The notes under the pieces: model-generated
Database searches by the model: none
What the model was told of the DNA's origin: nothing
The model's input: the letters and a program-made list of their open reading frames with translations, nothing else
Part shown: piece by piece, positions 53,648 through 62,235 of the stretch
Layout of the letters: every line of letters starts with the position of its first letter
Position numbering within the stretch: position 1 is the stretch's first letter
Assembly (NCBI GenBank): GCA_016871315.1
Contig: VFZE01000001.1
Span: 124,001 to 188,000 of the forward strand
Source of the DNA: Acidimicrobiia bacterium
GTDB lineage: Bacteria > Acidobacteriota > Terriglobia > Bryobacterales > Bryobacteraceae
Length of the DNA stretch: 64,000 nucleotides
Reading direction: 5' to 3'
Translations under genes and position numbers: made by a program

Positions 53648-54553
53648 CTACGAGCATTCGTTCCAGCAATCTGTGCAGGCGCTGGTTTTGTCATCCAGCG
53701 CCTCCGAGGGGAACCACAGAAGATTCAGATCGCGGCCGGACTTCCGCATCCGGCCCATCTGGCCCAGCCGCGCCATCCGCGGCGTCAAATCCTCCGATTC
53801 CTCCGGGGGAATCCCATCCGGCAGCGACTCGGGGAAGAGAAAACTTCGCGAACGCCGGTTGGTGATCTTCAGATCAACGCCGCTCATCAGATTCATCAGG
53901 CGATCGAAGGCCGTGGTTGTGTGAGAGTTGCCATGATCCTGATCCGGGGATGCGAACACGTGAAGATTGACGGTGGACTTACCTTCCGGACCGGAAAAGG
54001 CCGGCTCCCAGGCATGGCCGGGGTTGCCCTTAATCCGCAGCTTCGCATCGTCCTTGAAGCGATAGCTGAGGATCTGGAGCGTGGCCATATGTTCCTGGTA
54101 GCCTGCCGGAGGCTTGCCATCGAGATCGCCCTCGGGAACATGTGCGCGGCGCGGTGTGAAAATCGCGGCCGGCATGGGAACGATCAGGTTGGCATGCACA
54201 CCGGCTTTTGCATTGAGCGGTGCGTCGGCAAAGATGAGATTGTGCTTGGGATCCGGCAGTGCCGCGCCGGGTTCCAGGCCCTCAATCTCGTAAGTCGGAA
54301 TGCCCCCGCCGCCATGCGCGGCGTGGCCGAACTGGGTTTCTCCCAGCCAATTCCCGGCCCGGAACACATGATCTTCGACCTTGGGCATTAGGACTTCGAT
54401 TCGCTTCTCCCCGCGACGGATCACGAAGAGAAAGGTGCCGTGGAAGAAGATGTGCATGACGCCGGCGTCTGCTTGCTTCGTCCTCGGCCCGGGCGTATCC
54501 GGATTCGGGATGGCGGGAGCGCTTTGCGTCGCTAAGGGATTGTGACCATTCAT
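53648..54553 (-). CDS. Unrecognised operon protein with cysteine-rich tail
   Basis: I do not recognise this 301-residue protein. It starts at ATG 54553 (MNGHNPLATQSAPAIPNP) with GGAGGA upstream. A disordered proline-rich N terminus of 28 residues is followed by a beta-rich core (VMHIFFHGTFLFVIRRGEKR, NLIFADAPL, HANLIVPMPAAIFTPRR, LQILSYRF) and a charged linker around residues 235-265 (PEESEDLTPRMARLGQMG). The last residues are SACTDCWNECS, three cysteines in nine residues. No signal peptide or catalytic motif is seen. It sits between a CHAT protease and a trypsin-like protease, 32 and 13 bases away, so it may be their substrate or adaptor; that is inference. Confidence 0.75.
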   Translation of the reverse strand: MNGHNPLATQSAPAIPNPDTPGPRTKQADAGVMHIFFHGTFLFVIRRGEKRIEVLMPKVEDHVFRAGNWLGETQFGHAAHGGGGIPTYEIEGLEPGAALPDPKHNLIFADAPLNAKAGVHANLIVPMPAAIFTPRRAHVPEGDLDGKPPAGYQEHMATLQILSYRFKDDAKLRIKGNPGHAWEPAFSGPEGKSTVNLHVFASPDQDHGNSHTTTAFDRLMNLMSGVDLKITNRRSRSFLFPESLPDGIPPEESEDLTPRMARLGQMGRMRKSGRDLNLLWFPSEALDDKTSACTDCWNECS

Positions 54554-54585
54554 GTAGTCCTCCAATTGATCTGCATTGCCAGTAT

Positions 54586-56922
54586 CTAGCGGGACCCAAA
54601 CAGCTGGAATCCCGCCCAAAAGTACGGGTGAGCGGTTCCGGATCGGCTCCGGACCGCCGAAGCGGAGCGTTGCAAGGCCTGCGCCGCCCCGCTCCCGGAA
54701 AGGATTGCCGAATAGAAATCCTGCATCAGCGCGGCGCTGGTCTCCGCATCCGCCTGCCAGCGCGTCGCCACCACTCGCGGTACCCCCGCCCAAAGAAACC
54801 CTCGCACCAGGCTTTCCGGATTCACAGGACCTCCTGTCTCCCCGGTGCCCGTCGAACAGGCCGACAGGATCGCAAGCCGGCATCGGCTCCAGTCCTGCCC
54901 GGCCAGCCTTCCGCCATGCAGAATATCGGCCCCCAAGGCGCTCCCGCCGGTGGGCGCAAGCAGCAAACCTCCATCGCCGGAATTGCTGAAACCGTGTCCG
55001 GCGAAATGAAAAACCTCGGCCGAGCCGCGCAGCCGGTCCACGGCGGGCCAAGTGGCTTCCTCGCCGGTCAGCAAAGCGTGGCGGCGGAAGTGGCTGGACA
55101 CCGCGCGGCCTTCCTCCAGCGCGCGGATCAAGGGCGGAAAGGCGCGTTGCATCTGGGCGCCCAACGCCGGTTTCGCAACTACCAGCGCCTGGCTGGCATC
55201 GGTAACCGTTGCCGCCGTGGATCGCCGCAGATAATCGGACACGCTGGAGGCCACGACAACCGGGAAGCGCTCCCCCACATAACGGCCGTGGGGATCCATC
55301 AAAGCCTGGAACGGGATTGCCGCAACAGGACCATCCGGCTCCACCGCGAGGATACGCCCCGGCCCCAGCCTTTCCTCGAGCGGAGCCAGCAGCCAGTCAT
55401 ACAACTTCCTCGCCTCCCCGCGCAGCAGCGCGCCGTCGGAGCCCGCATCCGCGCACAGCCGGGCGAACCGCCGCGACGCCGGTTCCAACTCTTCCGCGCT
55501 CACCGTCAGCCGCACCGCCTTCAGCCCGCGGTCATCCATAACCCAAACCACCACTCCGCCGGGCAAGGCAGCATAGCTCAGGTACGTCTCCTTGCCCAGC
55601 CTTGCGGCCTCGGGCGCGGGCCGCGCGCGCGACTGCATCGTCTCCCCTGCCCGGTAATCCTGCCATACGCGGAACGCGGCGGCAGAGTCCTTCGCCCATC
55701 CCATTTCGGCGATCCCACGGTAGCAGGAAGCCGCGTCCTGAAGACTGCGCGTGCGCCGGTCGGAAGCACTCAGCGATGCCAGACGCCGCTCATTCAGTTC
55801 GATCCCCGCCTGCCAGGCATCCTCGGCCGGCTTCCGGGCCCCGGTCCGCCACCTTGCTTCACCCAACGTCTGAAAGAAGGAGAGCCGGATGCCGCTGGAG
55901 CCGTGTGTCGCCGCTTGGGCGCGAATGCCCTCCAGGCGCTGCGCAGCCGCCTCGGCCGCGCCACCTGCAATCTCCAGCCGGGCCCGCTCGATGTCGGCGT
56001 CTACGCGGTTTAGCTGCGCCAGGCCGGATCCACTCATCGCTTGATACAGCCTCTCCGCGCGCCCGTATCCATCGCGTGCCCGTTCCTTCATCCCCGCCGC
56101 GGCGGCAAGATTGGCGGCAAGAACACGGTTGGATGCCTCCACCATCGGCCGTCCGCTTCCCGCGATGGCAGTCACCTGTGCCTCGGCGAAATAGTAGGCG
56201 GCGTGCTTCCAGCTCAGCTCGCTCGCCGTCCGCGATAAATTGAATTGAATCTGTTGCGCGCGATTACCCGGGTAGGCCGCGCTCCAGTACCGTGCCAACC
56301 CATCCCTGCCCATATTCCACGCGATCAGCAGATTCCCTGCGTGCGTTTGGCTCGCCGCCAGGATACCCTCCGCGCGCATCGCCAGCACCGGATAATCCGC
56401 GCCCATGGCCGTCCCGCGGCCCTGGAAGTAGATCCGCTGGGCCCCGTCCTGATCGGCTAGCATGCTGCGGCAGATTCCTTCCTCGATCTCCATCTGCGCC
56501 TGTATCCACCTGAACCCCGCCGCCCTTGCCTCCCGTTCCACCGCCTCAGCTTTTTTGACGCATTCCTCCGGACGCCGCATCCAGTGCAGCGCATAAACGT
56601 ACTCTGCATCGGCGCGCACGGCGGCAGCTTGATCCCCCCCCGCCCGCAGCAACCTCGAAGCCCGGGGAGCTGTTTCCACCGCCTCATCGGCGCGATCCGA
56701 TGCATTGGCGGTAGCGGTTTCCGCCAGAAGCGCCAAGCCCCGCTCCACATCCGGCGTTCGCGTCGCGCTCATCACTCGACCGAGCCACGGATCCCGGTGA
56801 TGGTGGTTCAGCAGCAGTCCCAACCGCTGAAGCGCCTTCTCCGCATTCGCGTCCTTCCACCGCCGCGGCAGCCACTCCGTGACGGCGATCTCCAGATAGC
56901 GCTCCCTCTCCACAGCCGACAT
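54586..56922 (-). CDS. TPR-CHAT caspase-like protease
   Basis: The 778-residue protein has an N-terminal two-thirds of helical TPR-like repeats and a C-terminal CHAT domain at about residues 500-778. The caspase-type dyad is intact: His643 in VFHFAGHGFSN and Cys689 in LAILSACSTGTGE. Other CHAT landmarks are AIPFQALMDPHGRYV, LRGSAEVFHFAG, GFLWAGVPRVVATRW and HPYFWAGFQLFG. CHAT peptidases cut after basic or other residues in signalling and death pathways, such as the TPR-CHAT of the type III-E CRISPR system. The only ATG is 56922, with GGGAG just two bases away, a poor site; the frame stays open upstream as far as the A10 tract in the preceding gene. Confidence 0.9.
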   Translation of the reverse strand: MSAVERERYLEIAVTEWLPRRWKDANAEKALQRLGLLLNHHHRDPWLGRVMSATRTPDVERGLALLAETATANASDRADEAVETAPRASRLLRAGGDQAAAVRADAEYVYALHWMRRPEECVKKAEAVEREARAAGFRWIQAQMEIEEGICRSMLADQDGAQRIYFQGRGTAMGADYPVLAMRAEGILAASQTHAGNLLIAWNMGRDGLARYWSAAYPGNRAQQIQFNLSRTASELSWKHAAYYFAEAQVTAIAGSGRPMVEASNRVLAANLAAAAGMKERARDGYGRAERLYQAMSGSGLAQLNRVDADIERARLEIAGGAAEAAAQRLEGIRAQAATHGSSGIRLSFFQTLGEARWRTGARKPAEDAWQAGIELNERRLASLSASDRRTRSLQDAASCYRGIAEMGWAKDSAAAFRVWQDYRAGETMQSRARPAPEAARLGKETYLSYAALPGGVVVWVMDDRGLKAVRLTVSAEELEPASRRFARLCADAGSDGALLRGEARKLYDWLLAPLEERLGPGRILAVEPDGPVAAIPFQALMDPHGRYVGERFPVVVASSVSDYLRRSTAATVTDASQALVVAKPALGAQMQRAFPPLIRALEEGRAVSSHFRRHALLTGEEATWPAVDRLRGSAEVFHFAGHGFSNSGDGGLLLAPTGGSALGADILHGGRLAGQDWSRCRLAILSACSTGTGETGGPVNPESLVRGFLWAGVPRVVATRWQADAETSAALMQDFYSAILSGSGAAQALQRSASAVRSRSGTAHPYFWAGFQLFGSR

Positions 56923-56966
56923 TTCTCCCAGGTCAACAAATCCCGCCGCCTCAGGGTTGATCCTCT

Positions 56967-58079
56967 CTATCGCCCTGCCGCGGACTTTTTTTTTTGCTCC
57001 ACTGCCTCCAGCCGCCGTCGTGCCTCATCCGCCCAGCCGCCGGAATCATCCAGTGCCAGGTACTTCCTCCATTCCTCCGCCGCCTGATCGTACAGGTGCA
57101 TGCGCTCCAGAACAACAGCCAGATTGAAAATCACCTCCGGCGTATTCGGTGCGGCCTTCAACGACCGGCTCAAATACTCCATCGCCGCTCCATAATCTAT
57201 GGCCCGATCGGCGCTCTCCGCGCGTAGCGCATGCGCCACGCCCAGCGAGGCGAGCAGCGCCGCATCCTCCGGCTTGCGCTCCAGCGCGCGGGTCAGCGTG
57301 GCGATTGCCGCCTCCGGATCCCAACCCAGGATTTCGGCGCGCGCCCGCAGCGCCAGCCACCCGGCATCCTCGGGGCTTTTTTCCAACTCCCGCGCGATGA
57401 TTCCTTCCGCCTCCAGCAATGCCGCCGGCCGCGCGAATGACCCAGCCGGGCTTTTCTCGATCCGCACCGGCCCGTGCTCGGCGCCCGGCAGCCGGAACTC
57501 GAAAGGCCGCTGCGCCGTGTAGGCCGCCGCCATCAGTTGCTCAGGCTGACCCGCCCGCCATGCCGTATAGCCGTACCATCCCGCTCCCACTGCCACCACC
57601 AGGGAAGCCGCCCACGCCAGCCACATCGTCGCCGGCCTCGGCCGCCTCGTTCCGGCAAGCCGCCCCGCCAAGTCCTTTTGCCAGACCGCGCCTGAACTCG
57701 GCAAGCTCGAAAGGAACTTCATCTCGTCCGTGCCCATCGGTTCGGCCAAGTCCTCCAACACCTCGCGCAGTTGCCTGCCGCAGGAATCGCATCCAGCGGC
57801 ATGTTCCATCCATGTCTCTTTCTGGTCCGGCGGCGCCGTACCAGCCGCCAAACGGACAAGATCAGCTAGAGCCGGGCATGCGGGACCACGGCTCTGTCCG
57901 GTGGCAGGCCGGACCAGTTCCCTGAGCCTTTGCTCTTCTTCCTTGTGCATATTCAAAACCTTGTTGCATAACGGGCAGTCTTCGGCATGTTGCAGCAGGT
58001 CCGCGGCCCGAGACCCTTCCGCCGCGAGGCAATACTCAATCTCTTCCCTGCTCAGATGTTCATTTGCCGGTCTTTCCAA
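56967..58079 (-). CDS. Membrane anti-sigma-like protein with two zinc fingers and TPRs
   Basis: The product is about 370 residues from a TTG at 58079, chosen because AAGGGG lies seven bases upstream and no ATG or GTG is available before the first zinc finger. It carries two zf-HC2-type motifs, HAEDCPLC (His31, Cys35, Cys38) and HAAGCDSC (His93, Cys97, Cys100), as in anti-sigma factors. A membrane helix follows at about 152-174 (MWLAWAASLVVAVGAGWYGY), then TPRs from about 225 to the end (EAAIATLTRALERKPEDAAL; TPEVIFNLAVVLERMHLYDQ). The finger region would be cytoplasmic and the TPRs outside. It follows the sigma gene by 23 bases and probably binds that sigma factor. Confidence 0.8.
   Translation of the reverse strand: MERPANEHLSREEIEYCLAAEGSRAADLLQHAEDCPLCNKVLNMHKEEEQRLRELVRPATGQSRGPACPALADLVRLAAGTAPPDQKETWMEHAAGCDSCGRQLREVLEDLAEPMGTDEMKFLSSLPSSGAVWQKDLAGRLAGTRRPRPATMWLAWAASLVVAVGAGWYGYTAWRAGQPEQLMAAAYTAQRPFEFRLPGAEHGPVRIEKSPAGSFARPAALLEAEGIIARELEKSPEDAGWLALRARAEILGWDPEAAIATLTRALERKPEDAALLASLGVAHALRAESADRAIDYGAAMEYLSRSLKAAPNTPEVIFNLAVVLERMHLYDQAAEEWRKYLALDDSGGWADEARRRLEAVEQKKKSAAGR
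56986..56995 (-). other. A10 tract at the 3' end of the anti-sigma/TPR gene
   Basis: Ten As on the minus strand (CAA AAA AAA AAG in the reading frame) lie 16 bases before that gene's stop codon. A -1 shift, or one extra A in the mRNA, continues as KVRGRAIERINPEAAGFV and on without a stop into the CHAT start methionine. In a GC-rich genome such a run is unusual. Confidence 0.85.
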
Positions 58080-58102
58080 CCTCTCACCCCTTATAACGGC
58101 CT

Positions 58103-58756
58103 CTAAGCCGACTTTCCCTCTGGATTCCCCCCGGACCGTCCGATCAGCCACGCACGCACCTTGCCGCTGGTCCGCTGGATCACGCTTTCCACCCCTTTTT
58201 GCGTCAATCCGAACGCCGGAATCGCCGCTATCGCTCGCGCCGTCAGACCCTGCCTGTAGTAAAGCCAAAAAATGCGCCGGTCCTCCGGACGCAGGTCTGA
58301 CGACCGCAGAAACCCGTCAATCTCTTGAATGAGAATCCTCCGCTCCATCTCCTGCTGCGAATCCTCGCTTTGCGAATCCGCCTGCCGCGTCTCCTCCAAG
58401 GACTGCTCCGGAACCCCCGCCCCGCGCTTTTCCGTCAGCCGGCCACGCCAATGATCATGCGCCACGCTGAAGGCGATCGATTTCATCAGCCCGAACACCG
58501 CCTCCGGATTCTCTGACTCGAATTCGCGCAACACGCGGCAGCGGTTGGCGCACACACGCAGCAGCGCGTCCTGCACCAGATCATCCACTATTTCTTTGTC
58601 AGCCTGCCCGAACCGCCTGCTGACGCGGTAAACCGTGCCGGCGATCACCGGCTGGACCAGGCCGACAAATCGCTCCCAGGAATCGGCATCGCCCGAATCG
58701 GCGCACTGACGAATCAGCCGCCATAGCTCGGCCGAAGACGGAGCGCCCGGGAACAT
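58103..58756 (-). CDS. ECF-like RNA polymerase sigma factor
   Basis: The product is about 217 residues from ATG 58756 (MFPGAPSSAELWRLIRQC). Region 2 is seen in VDDLVQDALLRVCANRCRVL and AFSVAHDHWRGRLTEKR, and region 4 in EDRRIFWLYYRQGLTARAIA followed by LTQKGVESVIQRTSGKVRAW, which has the GVESVIQRT recognition helix common in acidobacterial ECF sigma factors. No Shine-Dalgarno is clear; earlier in-frame ATGs exist. It heads the operon and is followed by an anti-sigma-like gene, so it likely drives its own operon and perhaps others. A TATAAT box lies 48 bases upstream. Confidence 0.85.
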   Translation of the reverse strand: MFPGAPSSAELWRLIRQCADSGDADSWERFVGLVQPVIAGTVYRVSRRFGQADKEIVDDLVQDALLRVCANRCRVLREFESENPEAVFGLMKSIAFSVAHDHWRGRLTEKRGAGVPEQSLEETRQADSQSEDSQQEMERRILIQEIDGFLRSSDLRPEDRRIFWLYYRQGLTARAIAAIPAFGLTQKGVESVIQRTSGKVRAWLIGRSGGNPEGKSA

Positions 58757-58804
58757 GAACAGTATCATGACGAACAGGATTATGAATGGGCTGCGGTCCG
58801 GATC

Positions 58805-58810
58805 ATTATA
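58805..58810 (-). promoter_or_regulatory. Possible -10 box of the sigma-CHAT operon
   Basis: The minus strand has a perfect TATAAT here, about 48 bases before the chosen sigma-gene ATG. No -35 hexamer is found at normal spacing, so the call is weak. The 203-base gap between this operon and rpiB (58757-58959) must hold both divergent promoters. Confidence 0.3.
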
Positions 58811-58959
58811 TGCTCTTTTCCAGCCCGCAAAGGGCCGGTCGCGGCCCTCAATGCACCAAAGCAATAAGGCCGTCTCGTGCCGCGACCCAGGCTCCGTTTT
58901 GCGGGCTGTCGCTTAGGAGGGTTCCGGGTGGCCTGCGATACACTGTTAGTTCGCTCCCC

Positions 58960-59568
58960 ATGCGGCAGGTTTACACGGAAACCGATATCCCCGAAAAAGG
59001 CGAGTTGCGTATCGCCGCCGGCAGCATTGTCACGCCCTCCGCGCGCGACCTGGCCAGGCTTCGCGGCGTCTCCCTCAAGGAGGTTTCCGCCGACCAATTG
59101 CCCGCTCCGCCGCCCGAACGCACCGTCGCCATCGGCGCCGATCACGGCGGCTTTCAGATGAAGCAGGAGTTGTTGAAGCTGCTTTGCGGCATGGGGCTGG
59201 CCGTTCAAGACATCGGTGTTTTTGAGGAGAAGCCCGCCGATTATCCCGATATTGCCCTCGCCGTTGCCGACCTGGTTGCGGCCGGACGCGCCTTCTGCGG
59301 CGTCGTCGTCGACGGCGCAGGCATCGGCTCCTGCATGGCCGCCAATAAGGTGCCCGGCATCCGCGCGGCGCTGTGCTACGATGTCGCCTCGGCGCGCAAT
59401 TCCCGCGAGCACAATCACGCCAATGTGCTGACCCTCGGCGGCCGTCTGCTCACCATCACGCAGGCCGAAACGGTGCTGCGCACCTGGCTCGCGACTCCTT
59501 ACGGTGGCGGCCGCCATCAGGCTCGCGTGGATAAGATCACCGCGGCCGAGAAACGGTACAGCGCATGA
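58960..59568 (+). CDS. rpiB: RpiB/LacAB-type sugar-phosphate isomerase with N-terminal extension
   Basis: The 202-residue product starts at ATG 58960. The last 150 residues are an RpiB fold: [51 protein letters not shown] and [17 protein letters not shown]. The position of the E. coli catalytic cysteine (ICGTGIG) is Asp here (VDGAGIG). An extra N-terminal module of about 50 residues, [20 protein letters not shown] followed by [10 protein letters not shown], resembles the N-terminal region of EutT and other microcompartment enzymes. RpiB interconverts ribose- and ribulose-5-phosphate. Its stop overlaps deoC by four bases. Confidence 0.88.
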   Translation: MRQVYTETDIPEKGELRIAAGSIVTPSARDLARLRGVSLKEVSADQLPAPPPERTVAIGADHGGFQMKQELLKLLCGMGLAVQDIGVFEEKPADYPDIALAVADLVAAGRAFCGVVVDGAGIGSCMAANKVPGIRAALCYDVASARNSREHNHANVLTLGGRLLTITQAETVLRTWLATPYGGGRHQARVDKITAAEKRYSA

Positions 59569-60446
59569 GTCCGGCGGAACTGGAACAACTCGTCTCTCAA
59601 ATCGGCGATGAGATCCTCGCCCGCCTCAAGATGCCCAAGGCGGTGCGCGGAGAAGGCCTGAACATCCCCGATCTCGTCTGCCCGGACTGCGTCGGCCGCT
59701 GCCCGCAGACCTGCGCCAAAAAGACCAACGAGATTCTCGCCGCCGGAGCAGACCGCGTCTCGGCCTCCAGCCGCCTCACGCGTATCGATCCCCAAATCGC
59801 CTCCCTCATCGATCACACCCTGCTCAAGCCGGATGCCACCGAGGCCGACATCGTCAAGCTGTGCCGCGAGGCGCGCCAGTATGAATTCGCCAGCGTCTGC
59901 GTCAATCCCTACTGGGTCCCCAAAGTGGCCGCCCTGCTGGCCGGCTCCAAGGTGTTGGTCTGCACCGTCGTCGGCTTTCCCCTCGGCGCCACCTCCACCG
60001 AGATCAAGCGCCAGGAAACCGAGCTCGCCGTCCGCTCCGGCGCGCACGAGATCGACATGGTTATCAATGTCGGCGCACTCCGCTCCGGCGATAACGATCG
60101 CGTCAAGCAGGACATCGCCGCCGTCGTTCAGGCGGCCCACGCCGCCGGCGCCACCGTCAAGGTGATCATTGAAACCGCACTGCTCGACGACAACCAGAAA
60201 GCCCTCGCCTGCACGCTATCCAAGCTGGCCGGAGCCGATTTCGTCAAAACCTCCACCGGATTCGCCGCCCACGGAGCCACCGCTCACGACGTCGCCCTCA
60301 TGCGCCTGGTCGTCGGTCCGGATATGGGCGTCAAGGCGTCCGGCGGTATCCGCACTCTGGACGACTTGAAGCAGATGGCCGCCGCCGGAGCCACGCGCAT
60401 CGGAGCCAGCGCCAGCGTCAAGATCGTCGAGGCGACGGCCTCCTGA
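59565..60446 (+). CDS. deoC: Deoxyribose-phosphate aldolase with N-terminal extension
   Basis: The C-terminal 220 residues are Deo[49 protein letters not shown] and the Schiff-base Lys in [10 protein letters not shown]. An extra 75 residues precede it: an amphipathic helix, [20 protein letters not shown], like microcompartment encapsulation peptides, then a cysteine cluster ([15 protein letters not shown]) with CxxCxxxCxxxC spacing that could bind zinc or iron-sulfur. DeoC cleaves deoxyribose-5-phosphate to acetaldehyde and glyceraldehyde-3-phosphate; acetaldehyde is the kind of volatile that microcompartments retain. It is coupled to rpiB by ATGA. Confidence 0.93.
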   Translation: MSPAELEQLVSQIGDEILARLKMPKAVRGEGLNIPDLVCPDCVGRCPQTCAKKTNEILAAGADRVSASSRLTRIDPQIASLIDHTLLKPDATEADIVKLCREARQYEFASVCVNPYWVPKVAALLAGSKVLVCTVVGFPLGATSTEIKRQETELAVRSGAHEIDMVINVGALRSGDNDRVKQDIAAVVQAAHAAGATVKVIIETALLDDNQKALACTLSKLAGADFVKTSTGFAAHGATAHDVALMRLVVGPDMGVKASGGIRTLDDLKQMAAAGATRIGASASVKIVEATAS

Positions 60447-60456
60447 GGCGAGCACC

Positions 60457-62235
60457 ATGCCCGTCGCCCGAAAAACACCGGCGCGGTTCAAGGATCGCGC
60501 GGAGCTCCTGGACTTCCTGCTCGACGTCACCGGCGCCATCGCCTCCACCCTTGATCTGGATACCTTGCTCGATAACATCGCGCAGATCATCCGCCAAGTC
60601 GTCCCCTATGACCTGTTCGCCATCCTCCTCTATTCCGAGAAAAGCAAAGGCCTGCGCATCCGCCACGGCATCGGCCACAGCATCGAGCTGATGCGCGAAA
60701 CCGTCATTCCTCTCGATGAGGGTCTGACCGGCCTCGCCGCCTCCGCTCGCATCCCCGTCGTCGTCGGCGACGTGCGCAGCGACCCGCGCTACCTGCCGCT
60801 GGTCGACGCCGTGCAGTCGGAAATGGCCATCCCGATGACCGCCCGCGGCCGGCTTGTCGGCGTCATTGACATGCAGTCAAGCCAACCCGACGCCTACTCT
60901 TCCGAGGACAGCGCTCTCATCCAGCTCATCGCCTCTCGCGTCGCAAATTCCATTCTCAACGCCCGTCTCTACCGCCGCGTTGAGCGCCAGAACCGCACCC
61001 TCAAGACCCTCGCCAATATCTCCCTCGAATTCAGCTCCACCCTCAACCTCGACGAGCTGCTCAACAAGGTTGCCACCACCGTCAGAGGCCTCATCAACTA
61101 CGACGCCTTCGCCGTCCTCCTCTACGATGAGGCCAACCACCACCTCCGCCACCGCTTCAGCCTCCGCTACGACCAGCGCGTGCAAAGCGACAACATCCCC
61201 TTCGGTAAGGGAATCACCGGCTCGGCCGCCGAACTCCGCCAGCCCGTCCTCGTCGAAGACACCAAGAACGATCCCCGCTATATCGAAACCCACGCCGGCA
61301 TCCGCAGTGAAGTCGCCATTCCACTGCTCATGCCGGACCGCCTGCTCGGCGTCATGGATCTGGAAAGCGAGCGCCTCGGCTTCTTCACACAGGATCACGT
61401 GCAGACCCTCGGCCTGCTCGCCCCGCTCGTCGCCCAAGCCGTCGAAAATGCCCGCCTCTATGAAGAGGTCGCCGCCGGCAAGAAGCGCATGGAGGCCGAT
61501 CTGGAAGCTGCCCGCGACCTCCAGGCCATGCTGTTGCCCAAGGAAGATCCGACCATCGCCGGCCTGGAAATTGGCGTCGGCTTCCGCCCGGCCCATGAAA
61601 TCTCCGGCGATGTGTTCGACTTCTTCGAACAAGGCGACGATTACGCCATCATCTCCTTCGGCGACGTTAGTGGCAAAAGCGCCTCCGCCGCTTTATACGG
61701 CGCCATGGTCACCGGACTCCTACGCACGCTCGCCCCGCGCCGCCGCAACCCCAGCGCCCTTATGCGGACCTTGAACGATTCCCTGATGGAACGCCGCGCC
61801 GAGGGCAAGTACCTTACTCTCCTCGTCTCTCTGTGGCAGCCCGCCACTGGGCTCTTAACCATGGCCAACGCCGCCTCCACTCCTCCCATGATCTGCCGCG
61901 GCCGCCAGATCATCCTTCCCAAACTCGAGGGCCTCCCGCTCGGCCTCTTCGAGGGTCAGCACTACGAAGAGGTTCCCTTTCAAACCGAACCCGGCGACGT
62001 CATCCTTTTCTACTCCGACGGCATTCAGGATCAGCACAATCCGCAAGGTCAGGAGTTCGGCCTCCTGCGCCTGGCCCCGTTGTTGCGAAAATTGAGAAAG
62101 CTTCCGGCGCGCCAGATCGTCGACGCCATTTTTGAGGACTTCGACAAGTTCCGCGGCGAACATAGAGTTTTCGACGATCAGACGCTGGTCGTCATGAAGG
62201 TCACAGGAAAGAGGAATCACGACGTTGCTGGGTGA
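60457..62235 (+). CDS. GAF-GAF-PP2C (SpoIIE/RsbU-type) phosphatase
   Basis: The 592-residue cytoplasmic protein has GAF 1 at about residues 20-160 (YDLFAILLYSEKSKGLRIRH), GAF 2 at about 185-335 (YDAFAVLLYDEANHHLRHRF), a short coiled linker with ARDLQAMLLPKEDPTIAG, and a PP2C domain to the end (ISFGDVSGKSASAALYGAM; GDVILFYSDGIQD) whose metal-binding Asp residues are present. Such proteins dephosphorylate anti-sigma-factor antagonists or act in stress signalling. It starts ten bases after deoC and overlaps lysA, so it belongs to the same transcript. Its partner is not in the window. Confidence 0.92.
   Translation: MPVARKTPARFKDRAELLDFLLDVTGAIASTLDLDTLLDNIAQIIRQVVPYDLFAILLYSEKSKGLRIRHGIGHSIELMRETVIPLDEGLTGLAASARIPVVVGDVRSDPRYLPLVDAVQSEMAIPMTARGRLVGVIDMQSSQPDAYSSEDSALIQLIASRVANSILNARLYRRVERQNRTLKTLANISLEFSSTLNLDELLNKVATTVRGLINYDAFAVLLYDEANHHLRHRFSLRYDQRVQSDNIPFGKGITGSAAELRQPVLVEDTKNDPRYIETHAGIRSEVAIPLLMPDRLLGVMDLESERLGFFTQDHVQTLGLLAPLVAQAVENARLYEEVAAGKKRMEADLEAARDLQAMLLPKEDPTIAGLEIGVGFRPAHEISGDVFDFFEQGDDYAIISFGDVSGKSASAALYGAMVTGLLRTLAPRRRNPSALMRTLNDSLMERRAEGKYLTLLVSLWQPATGLLTMANAASTPPMICRGRQIILPKLEGLPLGLFEGQHYEEVPFQTEPGDVILFYSDGIQDQHNPQGQEFGLLRLAPLLRKLRKLPARQIVDAIFEDFDKFRGEHRVFDDQTLVVMKVTGKRNHDVAG

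Noticed and set aside
52600-58864. Type III-E CRISPR (Craspase) locus, because of the TPR-CHAT protease and sigma factor
   Set aside because: No gRAMP/Cas7-11, Cas1, Cas2, reverse transcriptase or CRISPR array is present; only the protease-sigma theme is shared.
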